Positions 47,852-59,858 are shown, counted from the first letter of the stretch. The stretch: 64,000 bases of DNA from Chelonoidis abingdonii (GCF_003597395.2 NC_133771.1:129118915-129182914), one strand, 5' to 3'. Program-made: numbers and translations. Notes: generated by a model from the letters alone, not told the origin.

Positions 47852-48615
47852 CACGGGTCGGCAAACTATGGCACATGTGCCAAAGGTGGCACGCAAGCCA
47901 ATTTTTGTTGGCATGCGGGGTGGGCTGAGCCGCTCAGCCTGCCTTCGCTCTGGGATTCCTGCTGCTGGCCCCTTGCCAGTCGGGATCCCACTGCCGGTCC
48001 CTCTCAGTGCCTGCTGCTGGCCTAGGTGAAGGAACCCCAGGCTGGCAGCGGGCTGAGACCCTGGCTGGCAGGAGCCAGCAGCTGAAACCCCAGAGCTGGG
48101 AGTGCTGACCTGCTCAGCCTGCTGCCGCTCTGGGGTTCCGGCTGCTGGCCCCTTGCCAGCTGGGGTCCCGCTGCAGGTCCACTCACCTTGCTTCTGGTTG
48201 GAGTTCCAGTGCAGGCCCCCTGCCAGACAAGGTACAGGCCTCCGGCCCTGCTCAGCCATACCAGCCACCAACTCCCCTTACCTCAGCTGCTGATCTGGAG
48301 TTCCAGCCGGTTAACAACTGATCACTCAGAAGCCTATGTGCAGCTTAAAGTATCCAAAAACATGTCACCAGACATTGGAAAACTCAGCAAGGAAAAGCAA
48401 GGGCAAGGATCACACTAAACTAATAAGATCTGCATTTTAATTTAATTTTAAATAAATCTGCTGAAAGATTTTGAAAACCATATAACAGTAGTTTGGTTAT
48501 ATATTATAGACTTAAAGAGATCTTCTAAAAAATGAATTATGGGCATACGAAGCCTTAAATTAGAGTGTATGCAGGAAGACTCGGCACACCGCTGCTGAAA
48601 GGTTGCCGACTCCTG
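47852..48615. mobile_element. Non-autonomous hAT transposon, 764 bp, 8-bp target duplication
   Basis: The left end CACGGGTCGGCAAACTATGG and the right end AAAGGTTGCCGACTCCTG are inverted hAT-like termini. The flanks CACTAACT (47844-47851) and CATTAACT (48616-48623) match at 7 of 8. The left half is GC-rich with CTGCTGGCCCCTTGCCAG appearing twice (about 47960 and 48140). The 141-codon minus-strand frame here is a by-product of that composition. Confidence 0.85.
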
Positions 48616-48623
48616 CATTAACT

Positions 48624-49295
48624 AGTGTCAAATGTGAATTCAAACTGGAAAAAGTAGAGGAAAAAGGTATTTTCTTAAATCTCTTTCAATTATATTAATC
48701 TTATTAGAATAATATAGTAACCTTGTATTCTTTCTTGTAATAGTAGAAAGTATTGCTATAAGTTGTCAGTGTCCCTTTAACAGTATATGGGCCAGGGGAC
48801 CAACTAGTATATTTCCCTGCCTTCAATGGAGCTATGGCAGTTTACACCAGCTGAGGATCTAGCTGTCTATTTTAACAATTTTTGCCTGTTACTCATATAG
48901 AAATATAACTATTTTTGTATTTTTCATGTGACCAGTTCTCACTATCTCACAGCTCCAATGTTACCCTCGCTGAAGGAAAAAAATACATGTTGTTATACTG
49001 TATTGTTGTAGAAATGACCTGGAGCATTTGAAATCTGAACCTGAATCCAAATTTTGCAACTGGACTCTTTTCTTATATGAGCTTAATCAAAACTTCAAAC
49101 CCAAACACTTCTGAAATTTGGGGTTTCAATCTGGATCCAGATTTGAATTTTGTGGTTTAACAGTCTCGGAATTATATGTTTTTTACATGCTCAAAGCCTG
49201 TATAATAAAAGTGTGTATACCATGCTTCCAGCTTGTGCTCACAAGTAAGAAAAAATGAGTTCCACAGCTTTCCCAAGAATCCCCTTGTTGCAGAC
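48624..49295. other. No gene recognised
   Basis: AT-rich. About 48815-48870 carries CCTTCAATGGAGCTATGG and TTTACACCAGCTGAGGATCT, half of a palindrome of the type seen at 17214. Confidence 0.4.
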
Positions 49296-49463
49296 TACAG
49301 CTGGTCAAAAAATTCAAAGTTTTCAATTAAAAACATAATTTTTTTTTAGCAAAAGAATGCCTGTATTTTGAGCAGCTCTGTAACTGGTTGAAAAAATTCA
49401 AAATTTGACATTTTTTATGGAAAAGTAGAGACTTTTCTGCAAACATTTTTTTCAGCCAGCTCT
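49296..49463. mobile_element. A/T-rich fold-back MITE
   Basis: Starts TACAGCTGGTCAAAAAATTC and ends TTTTTTTCAGCCAGCTCT, so the ends are inverted. An internal AACTGGTTGAAAAAATTCAA repeats the left end, suggesting a tandem arrangement. The end motifs match those at 12393-12532. Confidence 0.5.
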
Positions 49464-50654
49464 TCTGTGGACATCCAAATCAGCTCTAATTAAATAAAAT
49501 ATTTTTAAATTGTCCATTTATATCCTTATTATTGTCCTGTGTAGTGATGTGAAAAAGCGAGTGTGACGTATAGAAAGTGCATAATTAAAAAAGGATTATT
49601 ATGTGGTTTATACTATGCAAATAATTTAAACTTTGGAAGTGGAACGCTGTGAATGGCAGGAGGAGAAGGATGGTGTGTGGGCTGCCCTGGCTTAGATGAC
49701 AAAAGGAAGGATCAGAGGTGAGAGGCAGGACTAAAGATGGAAATATGTTGGATGTTTCTGCAAAATGTCATCCTCCAACTTTTGGACGCTCTTGGTGGTT
49801 TGCATCTGGGTCCTATTTTATCTGAAGGGCCACAGCTCAGAGATTTTCACATAAATTGTTTCAAGTGTAGCTCATCTCTGTTTCAAATAAGCGGGAGAGC
49901 AGTTTTGTTTTTTCAAATCCTCTTTGGGTGGCAAACAACAGACATGTACCATAGACTGAAGGACATGATTTGTTTAACCAATTTATTAGCCTGTGCACTG
50001 TATCTCCACATAGATGGTCTGTTAAACAACCTACACATCTATTACTGCTTAATGTACAAGGCATGATACCTATGGGGTGCTGCTGTTCCAGTGGAAGTGA
50101 CATGTTCAATGTTCAGTACCCCTAATGCTGTGCATTTTGCATAACCAAGCTTTCCTCCCACTTCCCCCCTAAACATTTACATATGTTTAAAGTAACTTAG
50201 CAACAAATTACAACTGTCTCTTAAAAATTATGGGAGTTCTCTGATCCCAGCGTGGATTCCAGCTTGGCAGTGGGTCCTACAGCTGATACTGAAGAAATAG
50301 GGAAAGTAGTCATGCACTGTAATGCCTCCCAGAACCCTCATCTGTACACTGTAAACTGGTACAAAATCTCTGCCGTACTGCATGCTCTTCCCACATTCAT
50401 TCCCAATGTATAGCTGGCACCAGCAATCGCAGCAGCTAGTGCAACTGTCTTTCGTCAGCTGCTTTGAGGCTGTGATTTTTTTGTTGCCATCTGGATGTGA
50501 TTTTAGAGCGTGACACAAGCCTGAAAATGCAGGCATGCAACCGTTAGCTTCTTTTCTCTCTCTGCCATGCACATGCACAATTACAAAAGTTACATTCCTT
50601 TGTTAAGAAAACACGATGTACTCTTGTGATTATCTATTTTAATCATTGCTATTT
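49464..50654. other. No gene recognised
   Basis: Open frames of about 110 codons at 49737-50066 (plus) and 50228-50578 (minus) have no recognisable domain, no start context of note and no clear splice sites. I leave them uncalled. Confidence 0.35.
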
Positions 50655-50890
50655 GTTTTACAGTAGAACCTAGAAGGCCCAGATGAAATCGGAGCCCTAT
50701 TATGCAAGGCTGCCTACAAACACATGGTAAGAAACAGTTCCTATCCCAGAGAACTTGTCGTCTAAATAGATGAATCAGACACATAGCAAGAGGGAAAGTG
50801 ACTTGTCTGAGGTTACACAGCAGGCCTGTTGGAGAGCCAGAAATAGAGCCTAGATTTCTTGAATCACTAGTCTAGTTCCCTGTCTAATGG
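50655..50890 (-). mobile_element. MIR/CORE-SINE, nearly full length
   Basis: The plus strand reads, in reversed MIR order: CAGTAGAACCTAGAAGGCCC, CAAACACATGGTAAGAAACA, CAGAGAACTTGTCGTCTAAA, AAAGTGACTTGTCTGAGGTT and AGATTTCTTGAATCACTAGT, TCTAG. Both the L2-like 3' end and the tRNA-like head can be seen. Confidence 0.75.
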
Positions 50891-50904
50891 GACACACTCC
50901 ATCG

Positions 50905-51035
50905 CTGTTATTTATTATTTATATTGTGGTACCACTCAAATGCTCTAGTCAGGGTTAGGTCTTCATTGCTCTAAGCACTGTATGAGCCCAGAGGAAGAAA
51001 TGGTCCCTTCCTGAAAGAGCTTGGAGTCTAAGTGC
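50905..51035 (-). mobile_element. MIR/CORE-SINE 3' fragment
   Basis: TTTATTATTTATATTGTGGT, TCTAGTCAGGGTTAGGTCTT, ATTGCTCTAAGCACTGTATG and CCTGAAAGAGCTTGGAGTCT repeat the 3'-end part of the neighbour at 50655. Confidence 0.6.
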
Positions 51036-51045
51036 TTACGTACAT

Positions 51046-51290
51046 AGGAAGGTTGCACCAGTTTAACTTAAGGTGTGAGTTTTGAACTGATTTACCTGAA
51101 CTGGTGTGGACACTCTTTAACCACATTTCTTTTGCTTTGGCTTCAGTTGATTAGGGTGCAGTTTAAACTAAACCAAAATAAGCCGTTCTAAAACTGAAAT
51201 AAGTGTGTCCACCTGAGAGTTTACTCCAGTTTAACTCAATTGGGTTTAAAAAGATTTTACATTAAATTAGCACAACTTCTGCATGTAAAC
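51046..51290. mobile_element. Fold-back MITE, decayed arms
   Basis: AGGTTGCACCAGTTTAACTT near the left pairs imperfectly with ATTAAATTAGCACAACTT at the right. GTGTGGACAC and GTGTCCACCT form the inner part of the arms. Confidence 0.5.
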
Positions 51291-51563
51291 AAGGCCTAGG
51301 TATGTGTAACTTTACTCCCAGGAATAGTCTCATTATTGGCTGCAGGACTGAAACCTAAAAAGACAAGACAAAAATGACAGACCACTAGAAAATCAACAAA
51401 CAAGCAAAATGTGGTGATGTTAGGTTCTGGACTTGTCTTTTGCCTGTTCACAAACAGGTTGTGCCCTGGCCTTACACTGACTGTGCAGGGCAGTAATAAC
51501 TTGTCTGTTATATAATACTCTTCATCAGCAGATCTCGAGGCATAGGCACATGCACTGATTTTA

Positions 51564-51738
51564 GGAGGGGAGAGATAGCTTGGTGGTTTGGGCATTGGCC
51601 TGCTAAACCCAGGGTTGTGAGCTCAATCCCTGAGGGGGCTATTTAGGAATCAGCGTAATAATCTGTCTGGGGATTGGGCCTGCTTAAAGCAGCGGGTTGG
51701 ACTAGATGACCTCCTACAGTCCTTTCCCTCTATGATTC
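51564..51738 (+). mobile_element. Cry-type turtle SINE (tRNA head, CR1-like tail)
   Basis: GGGGAGAGATAGCTTGGTGG with GTTTGGGCATTGGCCTGC holds the pol III A box region. AACCCAGGGTTGTGAGCTCA with ATCCC is the B box region. The tail, GCGGGTTGGACTAGATGACC and CTATGATTC, copies the CR1 3' end, so CR1 machinery can mobilise it. This combination is the hallmark I know from hidden-necked turtles. Confidence 0.88.
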
Positions 51739-51854
51739 TTCTGTCTGGGTGGTTGCTTCACCCTGAGACCACACCCTTTCCTCCAAGCAGGTGAATGCTG
51801 AGCACCCAATAACTTTTTTTCTGTGGGTGCTCCACTCATGCAGTTGGCACCCAT

Positions 51855-52075
51855 ATCTCAAAGCCCTTCACGGTCTTTAATGTATTTATTTCGCAGCACC
51901 CCTGTGAGGTAGGGAAAGGCTATTAGTCACATTTTACAGAGCAGGAACTGCACTGTACTTTATGTATGACCTAAGGTCAAACATGAAATCTGGGGTAGAG
52001 CAAGGAAATGAACACAGGTCTCTCAAGTTCTAGCTTTGCGTTATAACTACTGGACCATCTTTCCTCAGCCACCTT
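51855..52075 (-). mobile_element. MIR/CORE-SINE copy
   Basis: The plus strand shows AGCACCCCTGTGAGGTAGGG, ATTTTACAGAGCAGGAACTG, TATGACCTAAGGTCAAACAT, AATGAACACAGGTCTCTCAA and ATAACTACTGGACCATCTTT. Confidence 0.75.
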
Positions 52076-53077
52076 AGGCTTGTAGTAGACCCGCCTGGAT
52101 CTTGGGTCCAGGGAGAGAGAGACAAGCAGGGGCTTTGCTGGGAGGGGACTCGGGGAATTAGAGCAGTCACTGTCATGACTCTGCCTCTTTCTCCTTTCCC
52201 CACTCATGCCCATACTGTGCCCCAGCAGAGGTGACTGGATGCAAAGGGCAGAATACATTGAGTCTTGTAAATGGCTGATGCAAGATCCCTGCTGTGGAAA
52301 ATGGAAATTCCAGAGGAACTGAGATTCTAAGATGACTCTGAGACACAACTATTTCTTGGTGTTCCATATTTGGGACTGAGCCTAACAGCACAATCTATCC
52401 CTATTTTAGTTTGCCTTTAAACCTTGCATATTTACTAGTTTTCATTTTGCTCTAACATGCTCATTTTTATTTTAATTTGTTTTGTATTCTTAAAATCATT
52501 GCCTATTGTCAGATTAAAAATCAATTTTCTTTATAACCCTTATCAATTTACTATATTAAAAAAAAACCCTGTTTTCCATTTGTTGTTTTTTATCATCTTT
52601 TCCTTATTCTGAGTTATGATCTCATGGTATAAGAAACATTTCTTCACTGCATTGTGAGAATGTGAAATCTCATTCATTTCTGCTTTTCTAGATCATAGGA
52701 ACATAACCTGTGTAACCAGGGAGCAACTATTTCTGACAAAAATAAGCAGCAATTCTGTTTATCATTTGTTTACTTTGTGCCTGAGCTGTTCCCAAACTCC
52801 ATTTCTTTTGTAGGCATGTGGTAGTGTTAATGAGGTGTTAATGGGTTTGTAGGAGAGGCGATTATAGAAGTTTGGCTTTAATCAGTGGTGTTATTTTCAT
52901 TTTCTTTGCTATGAGAGGCTGTTTACACCACAAGTGGTTGTTGGCTTACTCCTGCAGCTGGGAGAACTTTATAAAACAACGTGGGGGTAAAACTCCCACT
53001 GATTTCAATGTGGCAGTATTGATCCTTTGATTAGAATGTTTGAAGAGCAAAAATGTTTTCCCAAGACACACAAGTTT
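52076..53077. other. No gene recognised
   Basis: AT-rich. A short palindrome-type half AACTCCCACTGATTTCAATG lies at about 52990. No exon supported. Confidence 0.4.
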
Positions 53078-53216
53078 TGTACTGCTTTAACTAGCGGTTT
53101 GAAACTTGTATAGTTAAGGTATTACAATCCCTTCGTATATATGCAATTATACCAGCATAAAGGTATAACTATAGGGGGATAAGCTACACTAGTATAACTG
53201 TGTGCACAATAGCGTT
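53078..53216. mobile_element. Possible MITE with GTATAACT words
   Basis: TTTAACTAGCGGTTTGAAAC, TACCAGCATAAAGGTATAAC and CTACACTAGTATAACTGTGT resemble a MITE class I remember from reptiles. The ends and target duplication are not clear. Confidence 0.3.
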
Positions 53217-54219
53217 TGTATCTATTTTAAACATGGCACCCTGAGCAGAAATAGTTAAATCAATACGTAATCTATGTGCAGACAGGATAAAAGTTCCGAG
53301 GTTTATAACCATTAGGTAAGCATCACCAAGGTACAAAGTCAAAACAAGGCATCTGAAGTATGATTTTTGAGGGTGACAAAACGTTAACGTTGTCTTGTTG
53401 TGCATTTAAAAAAATGTCTTTAGCCCTCTGCCTTGTGAAGACAGCTTTGAATTTGAATATATAATGTAAATTGGAAGCTTCTTATTGTGATTTCTAAAAA
53501 TCAGGGTTGATTCACACTTCATTCTCCATCATTACCCACATCTGCTCCTTGGGACTCAGGAAACTGGGAGCCAAGAGACCCATGGACTTCTATTAGGGTT
53601 GTGAAAAGGAGGATGTCTTTGGGTTTTGTGTTAACTTGGTGGGAAATTGTCCAAGTGAAATCGGTCATGGAAGATGGCACAGTTGAACTCAGAACTGTGC
53701 CAGTTTTTTGAAAAATAACCTCATTTTAGTTCAGTGTCAATTAAGCATGTTTGAAATGGTTTGCTGTGGGGCCCTAGCAATAGGGGAAATGGAATTGTGC
53801 GGGTTTTGTGAGGTTTGCTCCTCACCAGAGAAGAGTATTTGCAGTTAGGGAACTTGGAACAATTGCTTGTTTTTCAATAGTGGTGTTCTCACCCTTTTAG
53901 AGCAAACCATGTTTGAATTAAGTGCAGATAAAACTTCTGACTGGTCCTCCTTGGAAGTTAGGGAGGAAAAAATGTATTGGCATTTGCTCACACTATACTC
54001 ACAAGCAGAAGATGACGCCAAGCTAGAATGAAGACTCAGTTGAAAGCAATGTTTCAGTCAATATGGTGTTGCAGCAGGGATTCCTGATTTTCCATCCAGT
54101 GACCCAGATGTCACACCCAGGACAGACAAGCTCTCATAACTGTTCTGATACCTAAGGGATAACTGATGAAAGGGAGAACCTGTCATCACTGAAAAAAGAT
54201 CCACTCCTAATGAAAAGAA

Positions 54220-54270
54220 GTTGAGGGAAAGAAGAGAGATTTGCCAGAACCAAGCATTGAATCCAGAGAC
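54220..54270 (+). repeat. Direct repeat A, left of MITE
   Basis: GTTGAGGGAAAGAAG then AGATTTGCCAGAACCAAGCA. It matches 54590-54640 with about six differences in 51 bases. The two copies bracket the MITE at 54276-54583. Confidence 0.8.
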
Positions 54271-54275
54271 CTTTA

Positions 54276-54583
54276 GGGTATATGTACGCTGTGATCAAAA
54301 ACATGCGGCACCGAGTCTCAGAGCCCAGGTCAGTTGACCTAGGCCCATGGGGCTTGGGTTCTGGAGCTATAAAATAGTTGTGCAGACATACAGGCATGGG
54401 CTGAAGTCATGTTTCTGAGACCCTCCCTCTTTGTGGGGTCTCAGACCCCGGCCTCCAGCCCAAGCCCAAATATCTACACTGCAATTTTATAGCCTCACAT
54501 CCTACGCCCTGCAAGTCTGAGTCAACTGACCTGGGCCAGACACAGCTGTGCCACAAGTCTTTTATTGCGGTGCAGATATACCC
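54276..54583. mobile_element. Palindromic MITE, copy 2 (related to 19163)
   Basis: Left end GGGTATATGTACGCTGTGAT, right end GCGGTGCAGATATACCC. Inside, GAGCCCAGGTCAGTTGACCT faces AGTCAACTGACCTGGGCC. A GAGACCCTCCCTCTTTGTGG centre is followed by CAGACCCCGGCCTCCAGCCC. TTA borders both sides (54273-54275, 54584-54586). The plan matches 19163-19450. Confidence 0.75.
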
Positions 54584-54589
54584 TTAGAT

Positions 54590-54640
54590 GTTGAGGGAAA
54601 GAAGAAAGCTTTGCCAAAACCAAGCATTTAATCCAGGGCT
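54590..54640 (+). repeat. Direct repeat A, right of MITE
   Basis: GTTGAGGGAAAGAAG then AAGCTTTGCCAAAACCAAGC. Second copy of 54220-54270, at an offset of 370 bases. Confidence 0.8.
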
Positions 54641-56252
54641 AATGCTCTTCCAAACAAAGTACTTTGGCAGCTGTTGTGGTCTGATTCTCTTTAAGGCATC
54701 ACAGATGTAGTCATTCTACCCAGAGGATGTAGTGAAGGTTGGGCTTTTCCCCTTCTTGCTTGGTTGATTTACTTTTACACATCATTCCTGCAGCTCCTAC
54801 TTTTTGTTAGGAAAAAAAATGAGACTGGATGAAAGACCCCAGACTGCAGAGGCTGCTGGTGTCAAAGCACAAACTTCTGCGTGGTCACTTGCTCATCACC
54901 TTTTGTTTAGTGGGCTGTGTCAAAGCATAGGCTTCTGAAAAGGTTCTGCCTCACCTCCTCTTGTGTTCAGGGTTGATATTAAGTCATGGGCCTCTGTAAA
55001 TTGACTATCTCACCCATCTCAAGAGGCCTCTTTTTTGTTCCTTGTCCCCATATGTGAGACAATCAGAACCCTTGATGAGCAGCAGTAAAAGACTGTTCCT
55101 GTCTGGTTTTGCACAATGAATCTTTCATGTATTAGGCATAGTAATTGCTACTCTAGAGAAACTGGGCAATTGAGCTTATTCAGGACCCCTGAGGCTTATT
55201 GGTTGTATTGGATTAACTGGTAGGGGGGGAAGAAACAAGAAAGTTAAGTTGATGAAATAACAGAAATGGGGATCACACATCTCAATGGCTGGGAAGCGGA
55301 GGAGGAAAATCTACTTGCCAACTGTCAAAGAATGAATTTTTCTCTTCCCTGAAGTTGAAGCAAAAGCCATAGTATGTCTGCCTGATTACGGACTGAGGAG
55401 CATTCATGCAAATGCTATGCTAGAGAAACTTGGCTGACCACCAGCTCTCAGACATGAAAGTTCATTCTTGTCTGAGGTTTAAACTTGCTGCTTGGGATTT
55501 TTCCTGACCTTCCCATTCCCCCTGTATCTCCTTCTAGCCTCTGTCTCTCACCAAAACATCAGAAGTAGGACAAACCCACACAGGCACCTTGTTGCTTGCT
55601 CAGTCTTTGTTCTGCACTTGCAAGCACCAACAGTGGAAAATAGGCAGGTGGAAGCTGGTGTCGTGATCCATATGAAGCTCCATGCTGTGTGGCAATATGC
55701 TAAGCTGCAGCTCTCTGAGGAAAGGGCAGGGCTCTTCCCCAAAGAGCATGCCTTTACTTAGCACTGATGGCCCAATGATGGCAAGAGAGAATTCTCTTGC
55801 CTTGTTCCTTCCCCAGCATGGCCCTGAAGTCCTTACTTGAATGGCACCGCCATCCTCCAATGGGAGGAGATAGAGCAATAGGAAGCAGGGTAGAATTTCT
55901 TCCCAGATCCCTAGCCAAATTGGCCTCTGGACTGGCCCTTTCTTGCTGCTAGTTGTGGAGTGGTGGCTCCATACAAAGAAGAAGCCTGCTGGCTGTAGCA
56001 ATAGCCCCAAGACCTCTTGCCTTCTTGGTAGCTCTCTGGTCTGGCCATCTTGTGAAGGGCCTAGATCTCACTCCTGGATGAGGCAGAAGGTGGCTAGGCT
56101 TATCCATCATCCACTGTGGATCACACTCCTTGGAACTGTCAGCCTTTGCTTCTGGTTAAATGGGGTCTGGCCCCAATGTCATGTGTCTGCAGCTTGGTAG
56201 CAGAACCAAACTGGGCAGTAAGTAAACAAACAAAAAAGTGTATCTGTCTGTC
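54641..56252. other. No gene recognised
   Basis: Open frames at 55492-55761 (plus) and 55600-56010 (minus) lack known domains, and I could not find matching splice sites. No transposon ends seen. Confidence 0.35.
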
Positions 56253-56332
56253 TCTCTTTGTATACATGCACACGCGCACACACACACACATACACTCACT
56301 CACTCTCACACACACTCTGTCTCTCTCTCAGG
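56253..56332 (+). repeat. Compound (CA)n/(TC)n microsatellite
   Basis: Runs of CTGT, then ACACGCGCACACAC, CTCACTCACTC, ACACACACTC and TCTCTCTCTC words follow one another. Confidence 0.85.
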
Positions 56333-56587
56333 AAAATTATTTTACTGCCAAGAAGCCTCCTGGATTTATAGACTGCAGTAATAAACCGACATAGCTCTAC
56401 TGAAGTCAATGGAGCAATACTGATTCATACCATCTGAGAGTCTAATCTGTAGATTATATTATGAAAATGTTAAGAACTTAATTTTATTTAACTAAATGAA
56501 CTTGATTATATGAAATATATACAATTTTTGAGCGATCAATGTTTCTTTAAGTCTGTAGATCATTTTAGAATGTATCTGTGCTAGGCA

Positions 56588-57545
56588 AAATAAGAACCTA
56601 AGAACAACCACACAGGGTCAGACCATTTACCTAAATGTTCTGTCTTCCATCAGTGGCCAGTGCCAGATGCTTCAGAGGGAATGAACGGAACATGGCAATT
56701 ATCAAGTGATCCCTTCCCTGTCATCCAGTCCCAACATCTGGCAGTCAGAGATTAGATACACCCAGAGAATAGGGTTGCATCTCTGATCATCCTGGCTAAT
56801 AGTCGTTTATCAACCTATCCTTCATGAACTTATCTATTTCTTTTTTAACCTGTTATTGTATTGGCCTTCCCCACATCCTGTGGCAAAGAGTTCCACAGGT
56901 TGACTATGCTTTGTGTGAAGAAATATTTCCTTCTGTTTGTTTTAAACCTGTTGCCTATTAATTTCATTGGGTGACACCTAGTTCTTGTGTTATGAGAAGG
57001 AGTAAAGAACACTTCCTTATTTACTTTTTCTACATCAGTCATGATTTTATAGATCTCTGTCATATCCCCCCTTCGTCATCGCTTTTCCAAGTTGAAAAGT
57101 CTTATTAATCTCTCCTCACATAGAAGCTGTTCCATACCCCTAGTAATTTTGCTGTTCTTTCCTTTACCTTTTCCAATGTCAATATATTTTTTTCTGAAAT
57201 AGGGTACCACATCTGCACACAGTATTCAAGATGTGGGTGTACCATGAATTTATATAGAGGCAAGATAATATTTTCTGTCTTATTGTCTATCCTTTTCCTA
57301 ATGATTCCCAACATTCAGTTTGCTTTTTTGATTGCTGCTGCACATTTTGTGGATCTTTTCAGAGAACTATCCATAATGACTCCAGATCTCTCTTTTGAGG
57401 GATAACAGCTAATTTAGAACCCCCGCCCCTCACTTTATATGTATAGTTGGGGTTATGTTTTCCAGTGTGCATTACTTTGCATTTATCAACATTGAATTTC
57501 ATCTGCCATTTTGTTGCCCAGTCAGCCAGGTTTGTGAGAGGTCTC
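56588..57545 (-). mobile_element. CR1 LINE, ~0.96 kb, older subfamily
   Basis: The plus strand begins TAAGAACCTAAGAACAACCA and CACAGGGTCAGACCATTTAC, the reversed 3' end of an old CR1 type, with CAGTGGCCAGTGCCAGATGC next. On the minus strand the ORF2 end survives in pieces: PHLEYCVQMWYP near 57230 and [10 protein letters not shown] near 56890. It stops near 57545, in the region coding the centre of the reverse transcriptase domain. Confidence 0.88.
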
Positions 57546-59639
57546 TGTCTTGCAAATGCTTGCTCCCAAACATAGCGCTTACTATCATGAGTAGTCCTGT
57601 TGAAGTTAATGGAACCAGCTATGGCTGCAATGCACTTAATAATAATTGTTTGCAGGATAACTGAGTTCTAAAATTCGATTGCAGTACTGTTAAAAGAAAA
57701 GAAATCTGACATATCTTGTAATTAGAATAAGGGGCGGGGAGGGAGGAGAGAGAGAGAATTGTATATTTGCTCCTAAGTGTCACAAATAAATATTAAAATC
57801 TAACAAAGAGGCTAGACTATAGGAATCCTAAATACAAAGAGTGATTCTATGTACCTAGTGAGTTTATGTAAAATCACTGACCTTGATCAGAGGATAGACC
57901 TCTTTAACACAATCAATACAGGTGCAATCCGATAAGAACATTCTACTGTTTTATTAAAGTGCATCTAATTCAAAACTCAATAACTCTCACAAATCCTTAA
58001 TCAGAGAAGACATCCTGGGAGGTATTTAGGTGAGTGATCTTATAACTCTTGCTCTCTCCTTGTTAGGATGGCATTTTACAGATATACATGTCTGTTTCCT
58101 CTTTGCCCTCTCTGCAATAATTCTCTCCGTTTAGCTGCATGGTTTTGTTGACTGTGATGCGTTTAGCAAGTTTTTTTTATTTAGAGAGGCTGAGTCAAGT
58201 GTCAGTCTTTGCTTACCTCATCCCTGAGCATGGCCAAGCTTGTAAAGGGCAGATCTATTTTCTTTAATGGCATATCGGGGCCTACAAACTCGTACGCAGC
58301 ATATAAGTATTGCTCTGGAGGGGGGACTCCATTCACACTTCCTTTCTCACCCAGGGTGATCAGGGCTCAATAAAAATAATCTCTCCAGGTGCTGCATTAT
58401 GTGACAGTTTAAATAAAATGAAAGCAGAATGCAATTATTGTGTTTCTGGAAATGATTTTAATAAAAATGATACACATTGAATAAGACAAAATAAGCACAA
58501 GTTGGAGAGTTCCACCTGCACTGTTTACTCTGAGGTAATTATTATCCTTTCCAGATGATCCTCAGCATGCCCCACGATAATGTAAAAGAAATCGCCATTT
58601 GGAACAGTTGAACTGACGTTCACAGAAGGCAGATTGAGGGCATTAGGTCTTTGGTTTAAGTGCAAACAACTGCACACAGTTAGCTATATGCACGGCTCAT
58701 GGCTTTTGCCCATACAGCACTCCAGGCTTTTGGGTACAGACCATATTTTTAAAGAAATCTAATAGGTTTTCAGATTTAACCTCTAACTATAGACTACGCG
58801 CAGTCACAGAGATCCAGCCAGCTCCATGGTCACTATCGCAGCTTCAGTACAGCTGTAGCCTCCACAACAGCTGTGTCCCTCCCTGGTGTTTGGCCAGTAG
58901 GTCCCCCCCTTTCCCCTCCCCCTTTAATAGAGATCCAAGACAGGGAATTCAGGTTCCAATTCCATCCTACCCATCTCCAAAATCTGGGGGTGTTTGTAAT
59001 GACCCCAGCAGGTAATCAGAGGGACTAGAGCTCAGGAACCTTCATCACCAACAAGACTAGCACCATTACTAACTCCATTAGTAAATGTCCGTTCTTATCC
59101 ATTATGTGCACTAGCAATTGGAAGCAGACAGGACACAGTTAGGACCCGCAGCACCAAAAGGATAGGTCCTACAGCTAAAGCTTGGCAACTTGCAGGGAGA
59201 GTGGGTAACATGCTGGCTGAGTTTTAGCGCAGCTGATAACCCTTTATTGGGAGCTGTTGCATTTGCATCTTAAATTCTACTTTAGGATTTTGTCTAGTTG
59301 CAAGGCAGCTCTAGCGACTAAGCTAGCTCAAGGCCAATTTGTTTAGCTAAGGAGGAGTTCTCCTATTTAACTCTCAGCATGCTTGGACTTTTTACCATTT
59401 AAGTGTTAGGGATGGGGTGTCAAAAATACAGCTGGAGCTGAGAGTAAAACCTTTATGAGAGGAACATAAGATGAGTTGGAAGGAGAGAAGCATCTATGCT
59501 GTGCTATAAAGCAGGAATGAGAATTTTTTCAAAGGCTTGGTGTGGAGAAACTTTTGCTATTAATTTGAGTGTGCAAGTCAGAATCATGCTGCTTTTGCTA
59601 CAGAAGATCAATTTATGTGCAGACTAGCAGCTGTAAGGG
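57546..59639. other. No gene recognised
   Basis: Unique-looking sequence; a GAGTAGTCCTGTTGAAGTTA palindrome scrap at about 57590. Around 58380-58680 the sequence has words such as GCAATTATTG and TTTAAGTGCAAACAAC, but nothing can be assigned. Confidence 0.4.
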
Positions 59640-59858
59640 GAAGCCAGATAAACGAGCCAGGGAAGTGGTTGAGACTTCATCCATTAATGTCTTCGTATCA
59701 AGACTGGATACCTTTCTGGAAGATATGCTTTAGCCAAACACAAGGTTCTGGGCTCACTACGGTTAACTGGGTAAAATTCTATGGCTTGCGTTATACAGGA
59801 GGTCAGATTAAATGATCTAATGGTCCCTTCTCTCCTTAAACTCCATAAATCTGTGAAC
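59640..59858 (+). mobile_element. CR1 LINE 3' end, plus strand
   Basis: TCAAGACTGGATACCTTTCT, GAAGATATGCTTTAGCC, TTATACAGGAGGTCAGATTA and AATGGTCCCTTCTCTCCTTA then end with a CR1-like terminal repeat (CCATAAATCTGTGA). It is short and 5'-truncated. Confidence 0.85.

Noticed and set aside
47846..48271. 141-codon Gly/Pro/Ala-rich frame
   Set aside because: It arises from the GC-rich filler of a hAT transposon; no domain, and the opposite strand is open as well.
51564..51640. tRNA gene
   Set aside because: The pol III boxes belong to a SINE: the tRNA fold is degenerate and the CR1-like tail follows.
55600..56010. 136-codon minus-strand frame
   Set aside because: No recognised domain, an overlapping plus-strand frame, and no splice sites that fit.
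56253..56332. CRISPR-like short repeats
   Set aside because: Simple CA/TC microsatellite without spacers.
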